From Umezawaea beigongshangensis (lineage in GTDB: Bacteria; Actinomycetota; Actinomycetes; Mycobacteriales; Pseudonocardiaceae), in assembly GCF_016464305.1 (NCBI RefSeq), contig NZ_JAEIOJ010000015.1:47048-111047 (forward strand): a stretch of 64,000 nucleotides of DNA, in the 5' to 3' direction. The position numbers and the translations under genes are program-made. Within the stretch, counting starts at the first letter, position 1, and every line of letters begins with the position of its first letter. The notes beneath the pieces are model-generated. The model had not been told where the DNA came from, searched no databases, and worked only from the letters and a program-made list of their open reading frames with translations. Positions 32,823 to 41,709 of the stretch are shown here, one piece after another.

Positions 32823-33452
32823 CTAACTGGGCACCAGGTGTCCGTCGGCGTCAGCACCGGCGCAGACCAGTTCCGACGCCGCGAGCGCCGCCCGGTGGTA
32901 GGGCGGAAGGTCCATTCCCGGCGCCAGGACCTCGACGGCCGGGTCGTGCTCACCCAGCGCGCGCAGCACGCGCTGCAACTCGCCGGTCAACCGCGAGTGC
33001 CCGGACGACGCCGTGACCAGGATCATGCGCCTGGCCACCGCACCCCGACCGCTCTGCCGCCAGCACGAGCGGACCTCGCCCACCGCGTGGCGACCGCGCA
33101 TGGTCGCCCCGAGCACCACGGTCGCGGAATCCCCCATCGACACCCGATCGGGTGATTCCGGGGAGAAGGTGTAGTCGTGATGCGGCAGTTCGTCCAGTCC
33201 TCGGACGGAACTCACCGCCGCGCGGTCCGCTCCGTGCTGGAGGACGGCCTCCGCGAGCAGCCGCTGCTCCAGATCGGTCAGCCCGATCCGGTCGTGCAGC
33301 AGCGCGCGCGGCAGAGCGCGCGCGAGCACCGGCTGCGCCTCGCCGGCGAGCCAGTCGCGGAAGCGCCACAGCACGTCGTCCGGCAGACGCCCGGCGAGCC
33401 TCAGCAGCAGCTCGTGGCACGCCCAGTCGGTGTCCGGCATCTCGGAAGCCAC
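32823..33452 (-). CDS. Uncharacterised two-domain protein (short paralogue)
   Basis: The 209-residue protein has the same order of domains as its downstream neighbour but lacks the linker and C-terminal region. The N-terminal helical part is CHELLLRLAGRLPDDVLWRF; the alpha/beta part includes CWRQSGRGAVARRMILVTAS and PYHRAALAASELV. The two genes are on one strand, 38 bases apart, and probably arose by tandem duplication. The ribosome site is weak; ATG 33440 is an alternative start. A heteromeric complex is an attractive but untested idea. Confidence 0.68.
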   Translation of the reverse strand: MASEMPDTDWACHELLLRLAGRLPDDVLWRFRDWLAGEAQPVLARALPRALLHDRIGLTDLEQRLLAEAVLQHGADRAAVSSVRGLDELPHHDYTFSPESPDRVSMGDSATVVLGATMRGRHAVGEVRSCWRQSGRGAVARRMILVTASSGHSRLTGELQRVLRALGEHDPAVEVLAPGMDLPPYHRAALAASELVCAGADADGHLVPS

Positions 33453-33492
33453 CCTTCGTCAGCCAGAGGTTCGCACAGACCGCCGACGCGGT

Positions 33493-33948
33493 TCAGGCGA
33501 TCTCGACGGTCAGTTCCACCTCGACGGGAGCGCCCAGGGGCAGCTCCGCGACACCGACGGCGGACCGAGCGTGCTGGCCCGCCTCGCCGAACACCTCGCC
33601 GAACAGGTCGGAAGCGCCGTTGACGACCGCGGGCTGGCCGGTGAAGCCCTCCGCGGAGGCGACGAAGCCGACGACCTTCACCACGCGCACGATCGAGTCG
33701 ACGCCCACCAGGGCGTGCACGGCCGCGAGCGCGTTGAGGGCGCAGGTGCGCGCGTGGGCCTTGGCCTCCTCCGGGCTGACCTCCCCGCCGACCTTGCCGG
33801 TCGCGGCGAGCGAACCGGACACGAACGGGAGCTGCCCCGACGTGAAGACGAGGTTCCCGCTGCGCACGGCCGGGACGTAGGCCGCGACGGGCGCGGCGAC
33901 ACCGGGCAGTTCGACGCCCAGTTCGGTCAGACGCTCGGTCCAGCTCAC
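33493..33948 (-). CDS. RidA-family protein (Rv3678c-like)
   Basis: A 151-residue YjgF/YER057c/UK114 protein with the pattern AAYVPAVRSGNLVFTSGQLP and VVKVVGFVASAEGF. RidA proteins hydrolyse reactive imines formed by PLP enzymes, and the catalytic Arg of the RidA subgroup is not obvious here. GTG 33948 overlaps the stop of the DUF4177 gene upstream. The pair matches Rv3678A-Rv3678c. Confidence 0.88.
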   Translation of the reverse strand: MSWTERLTELGVELPGVAAPVAAYVPAVRSGNLVFTSGQLPFVSGSLAATGKVGGEVSPEEAKAHARTCALNALAAVHALVGVDSIVRVVKVVGFVASAEGFTGQPAVVNGASDLFGEVFGEAGQHARSAVGVAELPLGAPVEVELTVEIA

Positions 33949-34100
33949 TGCTTCGGCCGCTTCAGGTAGGCGACGTGCTGCTCACCGGTCGGGTTCGGCA
34001 ACACCGTGACCAGCTCCCAGCCGTCCGCTCCCCACTGGTCGAGGATCGCCTTCGTGGCGTGGATCAGCAGCGGGACGGTCGAGTACTCCCACTTCGTCAT
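33945..34100 (-). CDS. DUF4177 small protein
   Basis: A 51-residue protein beginning MTKWEYSTVPLLIHATKAIL, with GWELVTVLP, the DUF4177 hallmark. It ends four bases into the RidA start (GTGA overlap), so the two are translationally coupled. The same small ORF precedes the RidA gene in mycobacteria. Its function is unknown. Confidence 0.85.
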   Translation of the reverse strand: MTKWEYSTVPLLIHATKAILDQWGADGWELVTVLPNPTGEQHVAYLKRPKQ

Positions 34101-34172
34101 GCCGGGAGCCTAGCCGGATCGCCGCGGCGCGCAGACCCGGCCCGAGACCTCGCCAACCGCTACCGTGCTCGC

Positions 34173-34424
34173 ATGGAGACCTGGCGGATCGTGGCCACCG
34201 GCCTCTTCGGCGCGGGAGGGCTGGTCATGACGCTCGTCGCGATGGCCCAGGTGCGCGATCGACGCCGCAGCACGCACGCCGAGGTCGTCCGGGCCGGACT
34301 GATCTCCCTGGGGATCGTCGCGGTGCTCGCCCTGCTGGTCGCGACGATCTTGCCCTCGGTCGCCGCGTGGGGCCTCGTGGCCGCCACGGCCTTCGCCGTG
34401 TTCTTCCTCACCATGATGGACTGA
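34173..34424 (+). CDS. Small membrane protein
   Basis: An 83-residue protein with an N-terminal and two central-to-C-terminal hydrophobic segments (GLFGAGGLVMTLVAMA, LISLGIVAVLALLVATILP, WGLVAATAFAVFFLTM) and a short basic loop. ATG 34173 lies 6 bases after TACCGT, a typical leaderless start. It precedes the ArsA-type ATPase pair, which begins 49 bases on with its own promoter. The family was not recognised. Confidence 0.68.
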   Translation: METWRIVATGLFGAGGLVMTLVAMAQVRDRRRSTHAEVVRAGLISLGIVAVLALLVATILPSVAAWGLVAATAFAVFFLTMMD

Positions 34425-34472
34425 GCTCTTCTCTCCGCGCGTGCCCGCTCACAGCGGACATAGGCTGAACTG

Positions 34473-35477
34473 GTGATGTCCGAATCCGCCGGTTGGACAG
34501 AAGAGCTGACCCGTTCCCGTCTGCACGTGGTGACGGGCAAGGGCGGCACGGGGAAGACCACGGTGGCCGCCGCGCTCGCGCTGGCGCTGGCCACCGGCGG
34601 TCGTCGCGTGCTGCTGGTCGAGGTCGAGGGACGCCAGAGCATCGCCCAGCTCTTCGACCGCGCGCCGCTGCCCTACTCCGAGGAGCGCATCGCCTCCGCT
34701 CCCGGCGGCGGCGAGGTGCGCGCGCTGGCCGTGGACGCCGAGGCCGCGCTGCTGGAGTACCTGGCGATGTTCTACAACCTCGGCTTCGCCGGTCGGACGC
34801 TGCGCAAGGCGGGCGCGATCGAGTTCGCCACGACGCTGGCCCCCGGCCTGCGGGACGTGCTGCTCACCGGCAAGGTCAAGGAGTGCGTGCGCCGCACCCT
34901 GCCGACCGGGCGGCACGAGTACGACGCCGTCGTGCTCGACGCGCCGCCCACCGGACGGGTCGTGAAGTTCCTGGACGTCACCCGCGCCATGGCCGACCTG
35001 GCGAAGGTCGGCCCGATCAAGACGCAGAGCGACGGCGTGGTGACCCTGCTGCACTCCGGCGACACCGCCGTGCACATCGTGTCGCTGCTGGAGGAGATGC
35101 CGGTGCGGGAGACGCTCGACGCGGTGGCCGAGCTGGACGCCGCCGACCTGCGGCCGGGCGCGGTGCTCGTGAACCGGGTCCGCCCGCCGCGGCTGCCCGC
35201 GCACTCGGTGACCGCGGCGGCGGACGGCCACGTGGACGCCGACCGGGTGCGCGACGGCGTGCGGGCCGCCGGGCTGGACCTGAGCCCGGAGGACGTGGAG
35301 GGGCTCGTGGACGAGACCGTCGAGCACGCCATCCGGTTGCAGATGGAGCAGCGGGCGAAGGACAAGCTCGCGGAGGCCGACCTGCCGACGCTGGAGCTGC
35401 CGGAGCTGGCCGACGGCGTGGACGTCGGCGCGCTGTACGAACTGGCCGAGCTGCTCGTCGAACGGGGTGTGCGGTGA
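34473..35477 (+). CDS. ArsA-type anion-transporting ATPase, first subunit (Rv3679-like)
   Basis: This 334-residue P-loop ATPase has the deviant Walker A motif [20 protein letters not shown], the switch region [14 protein letters not shown] and [12 protein letters not shown]. In M. tuberculosis the homologous pair Rv3679-Rv3680 forms a Get3/ArsA-like complex linked to glycerol and nitric oxide tolerance. GTG 34473 lies 6 bases after TAGGCT and is probably leaderless. It overlaps the next gene by four bases. Confidence 0.9.
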   Translation: MMSESAGWTEELTRSRLHVVTGKGGTGKTTVAAALALALATGGRRVLLVEVEGRQSIAQLFDRAPLPYSEERIASAPGGGEVRALAVDAEAALLEYLAMFYNLGFAGRTLRKAGAIEFATTLAPGLRDVLLTGKVKECVRRTLPTGRHEYDAVVLDAPPTGRVVKFLDVTRAMADLAKVGPIKTQSDGVVTLLHSGDTAVHIVSLLEEMPVRETLDAVAELDAADLRPGAVLVNRVRPPRLPAHSVTAAADGHVDADRVRDGVRAAGLDLSPEDVEGLVDETVEHAIRLQMEQRAKDKLAEADLPTLELPELADGVDVGALYELAELLVERGVR

Positions 35478-36610
35478 ACACGACGAGACCCCCGCTGCTC
35501 GACGTCGACGCGCTGATCGACGACCCGGACACGCGCGTCCTGGTCTGCTGCGGCTCCGGCGGCGTGGGCAAGACGACGACCGCGGCGGCGCTGGGCCTGC
35601 GCGCCGCCGAGCGCGGCCGGCGCGTCGTGGTGCTCACGATCGACCCGGCGCGGCGGCTCGCGCAGTCGCTGGGCCTGCGAGAACTGGACAACCAGCCGCG
35701 CCCGGTGCAGGTCGACGGGTTCCAGCCCAAGGGCGAGCTGCACGCGATGATGCTGGACATGCGCCGCACGTTCGACGACATGGTGCTCGCGCACGCGGGC
35801 CGCGAACGCGCCGAGCAGATCCTGGCCAACCCCTTCTACCAGACGGTGTCCTCGTCGTTCTCCGGCACGCAGGAGTACATGGCGATGGAGAAGCTGGGAC
35901 AGCTCGTCGCCGGCGGCGAGTGGGACCTGGTCGTCGTGGACACGCCGCCGAGCAGGTCGGCCCTGGACTTCCTGGACGCGCCGCAGCGGTTGTCGACGGT
36001 GCTCGACGGGCGCTTCATCCGGCTGCTGTCGGCACCGGCGCGCGCGGGCGGGCGGGGCATCCGCAAGATCGTCGGCACGGGCTTCAGCATGTTCACCAGG
36101 GCCGTGTCGACCATCGTCGGCGGTCAGCTGCTCCAGGACGCGTCGACGTTCGTGCAGGCGTTCGACAGCATGTTCGGCGGCTTCCGCGAGCGCGCGCAGA
36201 AGACCTACGACCTGCTGCGCTCCCCCGGCACGGGCTTCCTCGTGGTCGCCGCGGCCGAGCCCGACGCGCTGCGCGAGGCGAGCTTCTTCGTGGAGCGGCT
36301 GGGCGCGGAGAAGATGCCGCTGATCGGCCTCGTCGCCAACCGCACGCACCCGGTGCTGGCGGCACTGCCCGCGACACGGGCGCTCGCGGCGGCGGACGGC
36401 CTGGAACGCGCCGGGGAGGCGCCGCTGGCCACCGCGGTGCTGCGCCTGCACGCGGACAGGGCGGCGGTCGCCGACCGCGAGAAGAGACTGATCTCCCGCT
36501 TCACGCGCGCCCACCCCGGCGTCGCGCTGGTCGGCGTACCCGCCCTGCCCGCCGACGTCCACGACCTCGACGGACTGCGCGAGATCGGTCGTCGGCTGGC
36601 CGGTGAGTGA
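35474..36610 (+). CDS. ArsA-type anion-transporting ATPase, second subunit (Rv3680-like)
   Basis: The 378-residue partner of the preceding ATPase has Walker [19 protein letters not shown], the [11 protein letters not shown] block and [18 protein letters not shown] long helical insertion (residues ~170-230) is typical of Rv3680. The GTGA overlap with the upstream gene suggests stoichiometric synthesis of a heterodimer. The redox regulator gene whiB4 converges from downstream, as in mycobacteria. Confidence 0.9.
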   Translation: MNTTRPPLLDVDALIDDPDTRVLVCCGSGGVGKTTTAAALGLRAAERGRRVVVLTIDPARRLAQSLGLRELDNQPRPVQVDGFQPKGELHAMMLDMRRTFDDMVLAHAGRERAEQILANPFYQTVSSSFSGTQEYMAMEKLGQLVAGGEWDLVVVDTPPSRSALDFLDAPQRLSTVLDGRFIRLLSAPARAGGRGIRKIVGTGFSMFTRAVSTIVGGQLLQDASTFVQAFDSMFGGFRERAQKTYDLLRSPGTGFLVVAAAEPDALREASFFVERLGAEKMPLIGLVANRTHPVLAALPATRALAAADGLERAGEAPLATAVLRLHADRAAVADREKRLISRFTRAHPGVALVGVPALPADVHDLDGLREIGRRLAGE

Positions 36611-36636
36611 TCACCGGCTCCGTTCGGTGGAGCTGA

Positions 36637-36933
36637 CTAGCTGACCTTGACCTCGTCGTCGGTGAGGTGCTCGCGGCGAGCGGTCTCCAGCAGCTCGAAC
36701 CAGGACGTCACGTCCGGTCGCCGCCGCAGCAGCGCGCGCCGCTCGCGCTCGGTCATTCCGCCCCAGACGCCGAACTCGATCCGGTTGTCCAGAGCCTCGG
36801 CAAGGCACTCCGTGCGTACCGGGCACCCCAGGCACACGAGTTTCGCCTTGCGCTGCTCCGCACCCCGGACGAAGAGCTGATCCGGCTCCTCGTCCCGGCA
36901 CGAAGCGTTGATGCGCCAATCCCCCTGGTCCAT
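36637..36933 (-). CDS. whiB4: WhiB-family iron-sulfur regulator (WhiB4 position)
   Basis: This 98-residue WhiB protein has four cysteines for a [4Fe-4S] cluster (INASCRDEEPD and CLGCPVRTEC) and the turn GVWGGMTERERR. A basic C-terminal segment follows for DNA or sigma-factor contact. Its place between the ATPase pair and ponA2 is that of WhiB4 (Rv3681c), an oxygen- and NO-sensitive regulator. ATG 36933 is chosen because GGGGGA precedes it and the family starts there; the frame stays open upstream without meaning. Confidence 0.93.
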   Translation of the reverse strand: MDQGDWRINASCRDEEPDQLFVRGAEQRKAKLVCLGCPVRTECLAEALDNRIEFGVWGGMTERERRALLRRRPDVTSWFELLETARREHLTDDEVKVS

Positions 36934-37186
36934 GTCCCCCACTCCTCGGTGCTGTCCAAATTCCGAATCCGCCACACCCCTGCCGCGGATGCCGCTAGGC
37001 TCCCCACCAGGAGTGGTCTCGCCTGCGACTGCTGTCATTGGACGTTGACGGACTGTAGAGCCTTCCGGTTCCCACTCCAAGCCTGGTTTGCGCACCCGTT
37101 ACCTGTCGTGAGTACAGCTACTCAACCGGCCCAGCGGGTGTTGCGGATCACCCTGGGCCGTTCGGGTGCCGCGTACGCTGACCCGC

Positions 37187-39640
37187 GTGCGCGTCCGAAA
37201 CGGCCTGCTGAAACTGCTCGGCCTGTGCCTCCTGGCCGGGGTGCTCCTCGCCGGGATGCTGTATCCGGTGGTGGGGGCCCTGGGGGTCGTCTCCAACCGG
37301 GCCAGCGACACCGTCGACAGCATCTCCGCGGATCTGGTCACCACCGATCCGCCGGTGATCTCCACCGTCACCGACGCGAACGGGGAGCCGATCGCCCACC
37401 TCTACGACCAGTACCGCGTCATGACTCCGGCGGAGAAGATCTCGCCGACGATGAAGGCCGCGCTGATCTCCGTGGAGGACCGGCGCTTCTACGAGCACCG
37501 GGGAGTCGACTGGCGGGGCACGTTCCGCGCCGCGCTGACCAACCAGTTCAGCGGCAGCGTCTCGCAGGGCGCCTCGACGCTCACCCAGCAGTACGTCAAG
37601 AACTACCTGATGCACGTCGTGGCCCGCAACAACCGGGTCGAGCAGGAGAAGGCGCAGGAGCAGACGGTCGCCCGCAAGGCCCGCGAGGCGCGCATCTCCA
37701 TCCAGCTCGAACGCGAGCTGAGCAAGGAGGAGATCCTCGCCGGCTACCTCAACGTCGTGCCGTTCGGCTCGACGATCTACGGGATCGCCGCGGCGGCGCA
37801 GGCGTACTTCGACACCACGCCGGACCAGCTCACGGTCGCGCAGTCGGCCGTGCTCGCGGGCATGGTCAACAGCCCGTCCGCGCTGAACCCGGAGGAGTTC
37901 CCGGACAAGGCGCTGCTGCGCCGCAACCAGGTCATCGACAAGATGGTCGAGAACGGCAAGCTGTCGCGGCAGGCGGGGGAGGCGGCGAAGCAGGAGCCGC
38001 TGGGCGTCGTGACGCCGGTCCGCACACCGCCCAGCGGTTGCGTGGGCGCCGGTCCGGAGAACGGCTTCTTCTGCTCCTACGTGGTGGACTACCTGTCGCG
38101 GGTGGGGTTCAGCGAGGAGCAGCTCAAGACCGGCGGCTACACGATCCGGACCACGCTGGACCGCGACATCACCCAGCAGGCCAAGCAGGCGGCCGAGGCG
38201 CAGGTCGCGAAGGACACCGACGGCATCGCCAACACGATGGCGATCGTGCGGCCGGGCAAGGAGCGCCACGAGGTCGTCGCCCTGGTCGCGAACCGGGACT
38301 ACGGGCTCAAGAGCGAGGAGCACCAGACCCAGTACGACCTGCCCAGCGCCGTGGAGAACAAGTTCGGCGCCGGATCGGTCTACAAGGTGTTCACCGCCGC
38401 GGCGGCGATGGAGAAGGGCATGGGCATCGAGAACACGATGGCCACGCCGTCCACGTACACGTCGAAGGTCTTCAAGGGCGGCGGCACCAAGTGCCCGCCG
38501 ACCGGTGAGCCCGACACCCGCTGGTACTGCCTCAGCAACGCCACCACCAACTACCCCGCGCAGATGACCCTCCAGACGGCGCTCGCGACCTCGCCGAACA
38601 CCGGGTTCGTGATCCTGGAGGAGCAGCTCGGCATGGAACCCGTCGTGGACATGGCCAGCAGGCTCGGGATGCGCCAGACGATGAGCACGAACATCGCCGG
38701 GGTGCGGCCGGACTCCGCGGCGGAGAACAGCGCCCTGCGGATCTCGCAGTCGGAGTTCTACAAGTCCGGCGGCGGCAACGCGTCGTTCACCCTCGGCCCG
38801 GCGCCGACGAACACCCTGGAACTGGCCAACGTCGCCGCGACGATCATGAGCGGCGGCACGTGGTGCCCGCCGACGCCGCTGCTGGAGGTCACCGACCGGC
38901 ACGGCGACCCGGTGAAGGTCGACGACGCGCCGTGCGAGCAGGCCGTCGCGGAGCAGCTCGCCAACACCCTCGCGGTCGGCATGAGCAAGGACGACCAGGG
39001 CAGCGGCACGGCGGCGGGGGCGGCGCGGCGGTTCGCCTGGACGCGGCCGATGCTCGGCAAGACCGGCACCACCGAGGACTACAAGTCCGCGGCGTTCATC
39101 GGCGCGACCCCGCAGCTCGCGGGCGCCGTGCAGACCTTCAACGACGGCACGGCCCCGCGCGGCATCTGCGCGAACGGCGCACCGCGACTGTGCGCCCAGG
39201 GCAACATCGCCGGTGGTGGCGTGCCGGCCCTCACGTGGTTCGACACGATGTCGAGAGTCCACAGAGGACTCCCCGTCGCGCCGCTGCCGCAGACCGAGAC
39301 CCGCTACGTCAAGGGCGGGGAGCAGACGCGCATCCCGGACGTGGTCGGCAGGTCGGCCGGTGACGCGCAGCGGAAGCTGGAGGACGCCGGGTACCGGGTG
39401 TCCACCCAGAACATCAACTCGTCGCAGGCGAAGGGCACCGTGGTGAGCCAGACGCCGCGGGGCAACGCGTTGCGGGGCACCGTGATCACGCTGCTGGTGA
39501 GCACCGGCTACGTGCCACCGCCCGTCGCGACCGCGCCGCCGCCGGTGACGACGCAGTCGCCACCGGTCGAGCCGGAGCCCGGCGAGGACCCGCCCGGCCG
39601 GGAACCGGGCCTGACGCTGCCCGTCGAGCCGCCGGGCTGA
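37187..39640 (+). CDS. ponA2: Class A penicillin-binding protein PonA2
   Basis: This is an 817-residue bifunctional peptidoglycan synthase. It has one N-terminal membrane anchor and a GT51 glycosyltransferase domain (EDRRFYEHRGVDWRGTFRAA). The transpeptidase domain has SVYK, SPN and LGKTGTTEDYKSA as its three active-site boxes. One PASTA domain lies near the C-terminus (IPDVVGRSAGDAQRKLEDAG), followed by a Pro-rich tail. GTG 37187 lies 7 bases after TACGCT and is probably leaderless; GTG 37166 is upstream of that -10. It is divergent from whiB4 as in mycobacteria (Rv3682). Confidence 0.95.
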   Translation: MRVRNGLLKLLGLCLLAGVLLAGMLYPVVGALGVVSNRASDTVDSISADLVTTDPPVISTVTDANGEPIAHLYDQYRVMTPAEKISPTMKAALISVEDRRFYEHRGVDWRGTFRAALTNQFSGSVSQGASTLTQQYVKNYLMHVVARNNRVEQEKAQEQTVARKAREARISIQLERELSKEEILAGYLNVVPFGSTIYGIAAAAQAYFDTTPDQLTVAQSAVLAGMVNSPSALNPEEFPDKALLRRNQVIDKMVENGKLSRQAGEAAKQEPLGVVTPVRTPPSGCVGAGPENGFFCSYVVDYLSRVGFSEEQLKTGGYTIRTTLDRDITQQAKQAAEAQVAKDTDGIANTMAIVRPGKERHEVVALVANRDYGLKSEEHQTQYDLPSAVENKFGAGSVYKVFTAAAAMEKGMGIENTMATPSTYTSKVFKGGGTKCPPTGEPDTRWYCLSNATTNYPAQMTLQTALATSPNTGFVILEEQLGMEPVVDMASRLGMRQTMSTNIAGVRPDSAAENSALRISQSEFYKSGGGNASFTLGPAPTNTLELANVAATIMSGGTWCPPTPLLEVTDRHGDPVKVDDAPCEQAVAEQLANTLAVGMSKDDQGSGTAAGAARRFAWTRPMLGKTGTTEDYKSAAFIGATPQLAGAVQTFNDGTAPRGICANGAPRLCAQGNIAGGGVPALTWFDTMSRVHRGLPVAPLPQTETRYVKGGEQTRIPDVVGRSAGDAQRKLEDAGYRVSTQNINSSQAKGTVVSQTPRGNALRGTVITLLVSTGYVPPPVATAPPPVTTQSPPVEPEPGEDPPGREPGLTLPVEPPG

Positions 39641-39672
39641 CCGGTCCCCTCCTCGGGTGCGGAGGGGACGGT
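39640..39672. terminator. Hairpin between ponA2 and the YqeY gene
   Basis: GTCCCCTCC (39644-39652) pairs with GGAGGGGAC (39661-39669), extended by ACC/GGT after one bulge. It lies between the convergent stops at 39640 and 39687. Confidence 0.75.
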
Positions 39673-39686
39673 CCGGCGTCGCGGGC

Positions 39687-40157
39687 TCAGCCCGCGAGCG
39701 CCGCCCGCACGGCGGCGGCGACCCGGCCGCCGTCGGCACGCCCGGCGACCTTCGCGTTGACCGACTTCATGACCTGGCCCATCTGGCGCTGTCCCGGCTG
39801 CTCGCCGAGCTGCGCGGCGACCTCGGCCACCGACGCCTCCACCAGCGAGGCCAGTTCCGCGTCGTCCAGCTGCGCGGGCAGGTAGTCCTCCAGCACCGCG
39901 GACTCGGCGCGCTCCAGCTCGGCCTGCTCGGTGCGCCCGGCGCCGGCGAACGCCTCCGCGGCCTCCTTGCGCTTCTTGACCTCGCGCGCGATGACCTTCA
40001 GGACCTCGTCGTCGGTGAGCTCGCGGGCGCTCTTGCCGGAGACCTCCTCGGTGGTCAGCGCGGCCAGCGTCATCCGCAGCGCACCGGCCCTCACGGTCTC
40101 CCGACCCTTGATCGCGGCCGTCAGGTCACTCTGCAGTCGCGTCTTCAGCTCCGCCAT
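39687..40157 (-). CDS. GatB/YqeY domain protein
   Basis: A 156-residue all-helical protein of the YqeY family, which resembles the tRNA-binding tail domain of GatB. Visible family blocks are RLQSDLTAAIKGRETVRAGA, AEAFAGAGRTEQAELERAE and QMGQVMKSVNAKVAGRADG. ATG 40157 is preceded on its strand by TACCGT about 8 bases upstream. Its function is unknown; a link to amidated tRNA or translation is inferred from the fold. Confidence 0.9.
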   Translation of the reverse strand: MAELKTRLQSDLTAAIKGRETVRAGALRMTLAALTTEEVSGKSARELTDDEVLKVIAREVKKRKEAAEAFAGAGRTEQAELERAESAVLEDYLPAQLDDAELASLVEASVAEVAAQLGEQPGQRQMGQVMKSVNAKVAGRADGGRVAAAVRAALAG

Positions 40158-40221
40158 GAGGCGCAACGGTACCGGCACCGCGGGTCGGCCCCGACCGGAT
40201 GAACGCCGTAGGGTTGGTGGC

Positions 40222-41184
40222 GTGAACACGCTCGGTCGCACCCTGCTCACCACGACCGCTCTCGGCGCCGCCACGATCGCCTACGCCGCCGGCATCGAAC
40301 GCAGGCACTGGACACTGCGCACCGCGACGCTGCCGGTCCTCGCGCCCGGCTCGAAGCCGTTGACGGTGCTGCACCTGTCGGACCTGCACATGATGCCGGA
40401 CCAGAGGTCGAAGCAGCGGTGGGTCGCCGCGCTCGACGAGCTGGAGCCCGACCTCGTCGTGAACACCGGCGACAACCTCGCGCACAAGCAGGCCGTGCCC
40501 GCCGTGCTGCGCGCGCTGGGCCCGCTGCTGGACCGTCCCGGCGTGTTCGTGTTCGGCAGCAACGACTACTACGCGCCGCGGCCGAAGAACCCGGCCCGCT
40601 ACCTGCTGCCGTCGTCGAAGACGAAGCGCATCCACGGCATCCACCTGCCGTGGCGCGACCTGCGCGCCGGGATGGTGGAGCGCGGCTGGCTGGACCTGAC
40701 CCACGTGCGCCGCACGTTCACCGTCGCCGGTCAGACGATCTTCGCGGCCGGCCTGGACGACCCGCACCTGAAGCGCGACCGCTACGAGGACATCGCCGGC
40801 GCCGTCGACCCGGAGGCGAACCTGCGACTGGGCGTGACCCACTCGCCGGAGCCCCGCGTGCTGGACCCGTTCGCCGCCGACGGCTACGACCTGGTGATGG
40901 CCGGGCACACGCACGGCGGACAGCTGCGCGTCCCCGGCTACGGCGCGATCGTGACGAACTGCGAACTGGACCGCTCCCGCGCCCGCGGCGCGTCCCGCTG
41001 GGGCACGCACACGTGGCTGCACGTGTCGGCGGGCCTCGGCACGTCGCCCTACGCGCCGGTGCGCTTCGCGTGCCCGCCCGAGGCGAGCCTGCTGACCCTG
41101 GTCCCGCGCACCGTCACCGCAGCTCAGAGCCGGGCGAACGAGCGGTGGGGTACCCGATTCGGAGCTGGCGCGGACGTCGGGTAG
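40222..41184 (+). CDS. Membrane-associated metallophosphoesterase (Rv3683-like)
   Basis: The 320-residue protein has an N-terminal hydrophobic segment and a calcineurin-like domain. Metal-binding motifs are LHLSDLHMM (D-x-H), VVNTGDNLAH (GD), GSND in place of GNHD, and MAGHTHGGQLRVPG. Relatives include UDP-diacylglucosamine- and lipid-related phosphodiesterases such as YkuE. GTG 40222 lies 7 bases after TAGGGT, consistent with a leaderless message. tRNA-Pro follows at once. Confidence 0.88.
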   Translation: MNTLGRTLLTTTALGAATIAYAAGIERRHWTLRTATLPVLAPGSKPLTVLHLSDLHMMPDQRSKQRWVAALDELEPDLVVNTGDNLAHKQAVPAVLRALGPLLDRPGVFVFGSNDYYAPRPKNPARYLLPSSKTKRIHGIHLPWRDLRAGMVERGWLDLTHVRRTFTVAGQTIFAAGLDDPHLKRDRYEDIAGAVDPEANLRLGVTHSPEPRVLDPFAADGYDLVMAGHTHGGQLRVPGYGAIVTNCELDRSRARGASRWGTHTWLHVSAGLGTSPYAPVRFACPPEASLLTLVPRTVTAAQSRANERWGTRFGAGADVG

Positions 41185-41203
41185 AGTTCACCTCGTTCCC
41201 AAC

Positions 41204-41278
<75 letters not shown>

Positions 41279-41290
41279 TGGTGGTGAATC

Positions 41291-41325
41291 AGCCCGGAGG
41301 CTCTCAGAGCCTCCGGGCTGTTCTG
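41291..41325 (+). terminator. Terminator after tRNA-Pro
   Basis: AGCCCGGAGGCTC (41291-41303) and GAGCCTCCGGGCT (41307-41319) form a perfect 13-bp stem with a 3-base loop, followed by GTTCTGCTTTC. Confidence 0.9.
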
Positions 41326-41709
41326 CTTTCCGGGATCATCGCGGCGCGGGAACGAACCGGCGACCGGCGCTGGCCATCGACGATCACAGCTTGGTGATGG
41401 GAATCACAACGGCTGGGACGTGGGCGTCGGAGGCGTTCGGCTGCCGGTCATCCCGGTGAGCGAAGGGCCCGTGCCGCTGCTACCGCTCTCGCAGCGCCCC
41501 CACCGCGAGATCACCACAGCCGTCGCCGAGCAGGTGCCGTCGCAGCCCGGTCCTCCGTGGACCGAACCGCTGGAGCACGCGCCTCGAAGACGGCTACTCC
41601 GTCACCGGTCTGCTCGACGTGCTCGACGAGTTCCCGAGGACTTCCCACCGCTCTCAGCCGCTCAGGCACCGCGCACTGCGCTTGCCGAAGGCCGCGCGGC
41701 GCGCACCGC
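41326..41709. other. Gene-free region after tRNA-Pro
   Basis: No intact gene is supported in these 384 bases. One plus-strand frame at about 41570-41640 reads NRWSTRLEDGYSVTGLLDVL, which looks like protein, but it has no start and runs antisense into the next gene. It may be a decayed gene end. There is no integrase, no copy of the tRNA 3' end and no insertion-sequence terminus. Confidence 0.4.
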
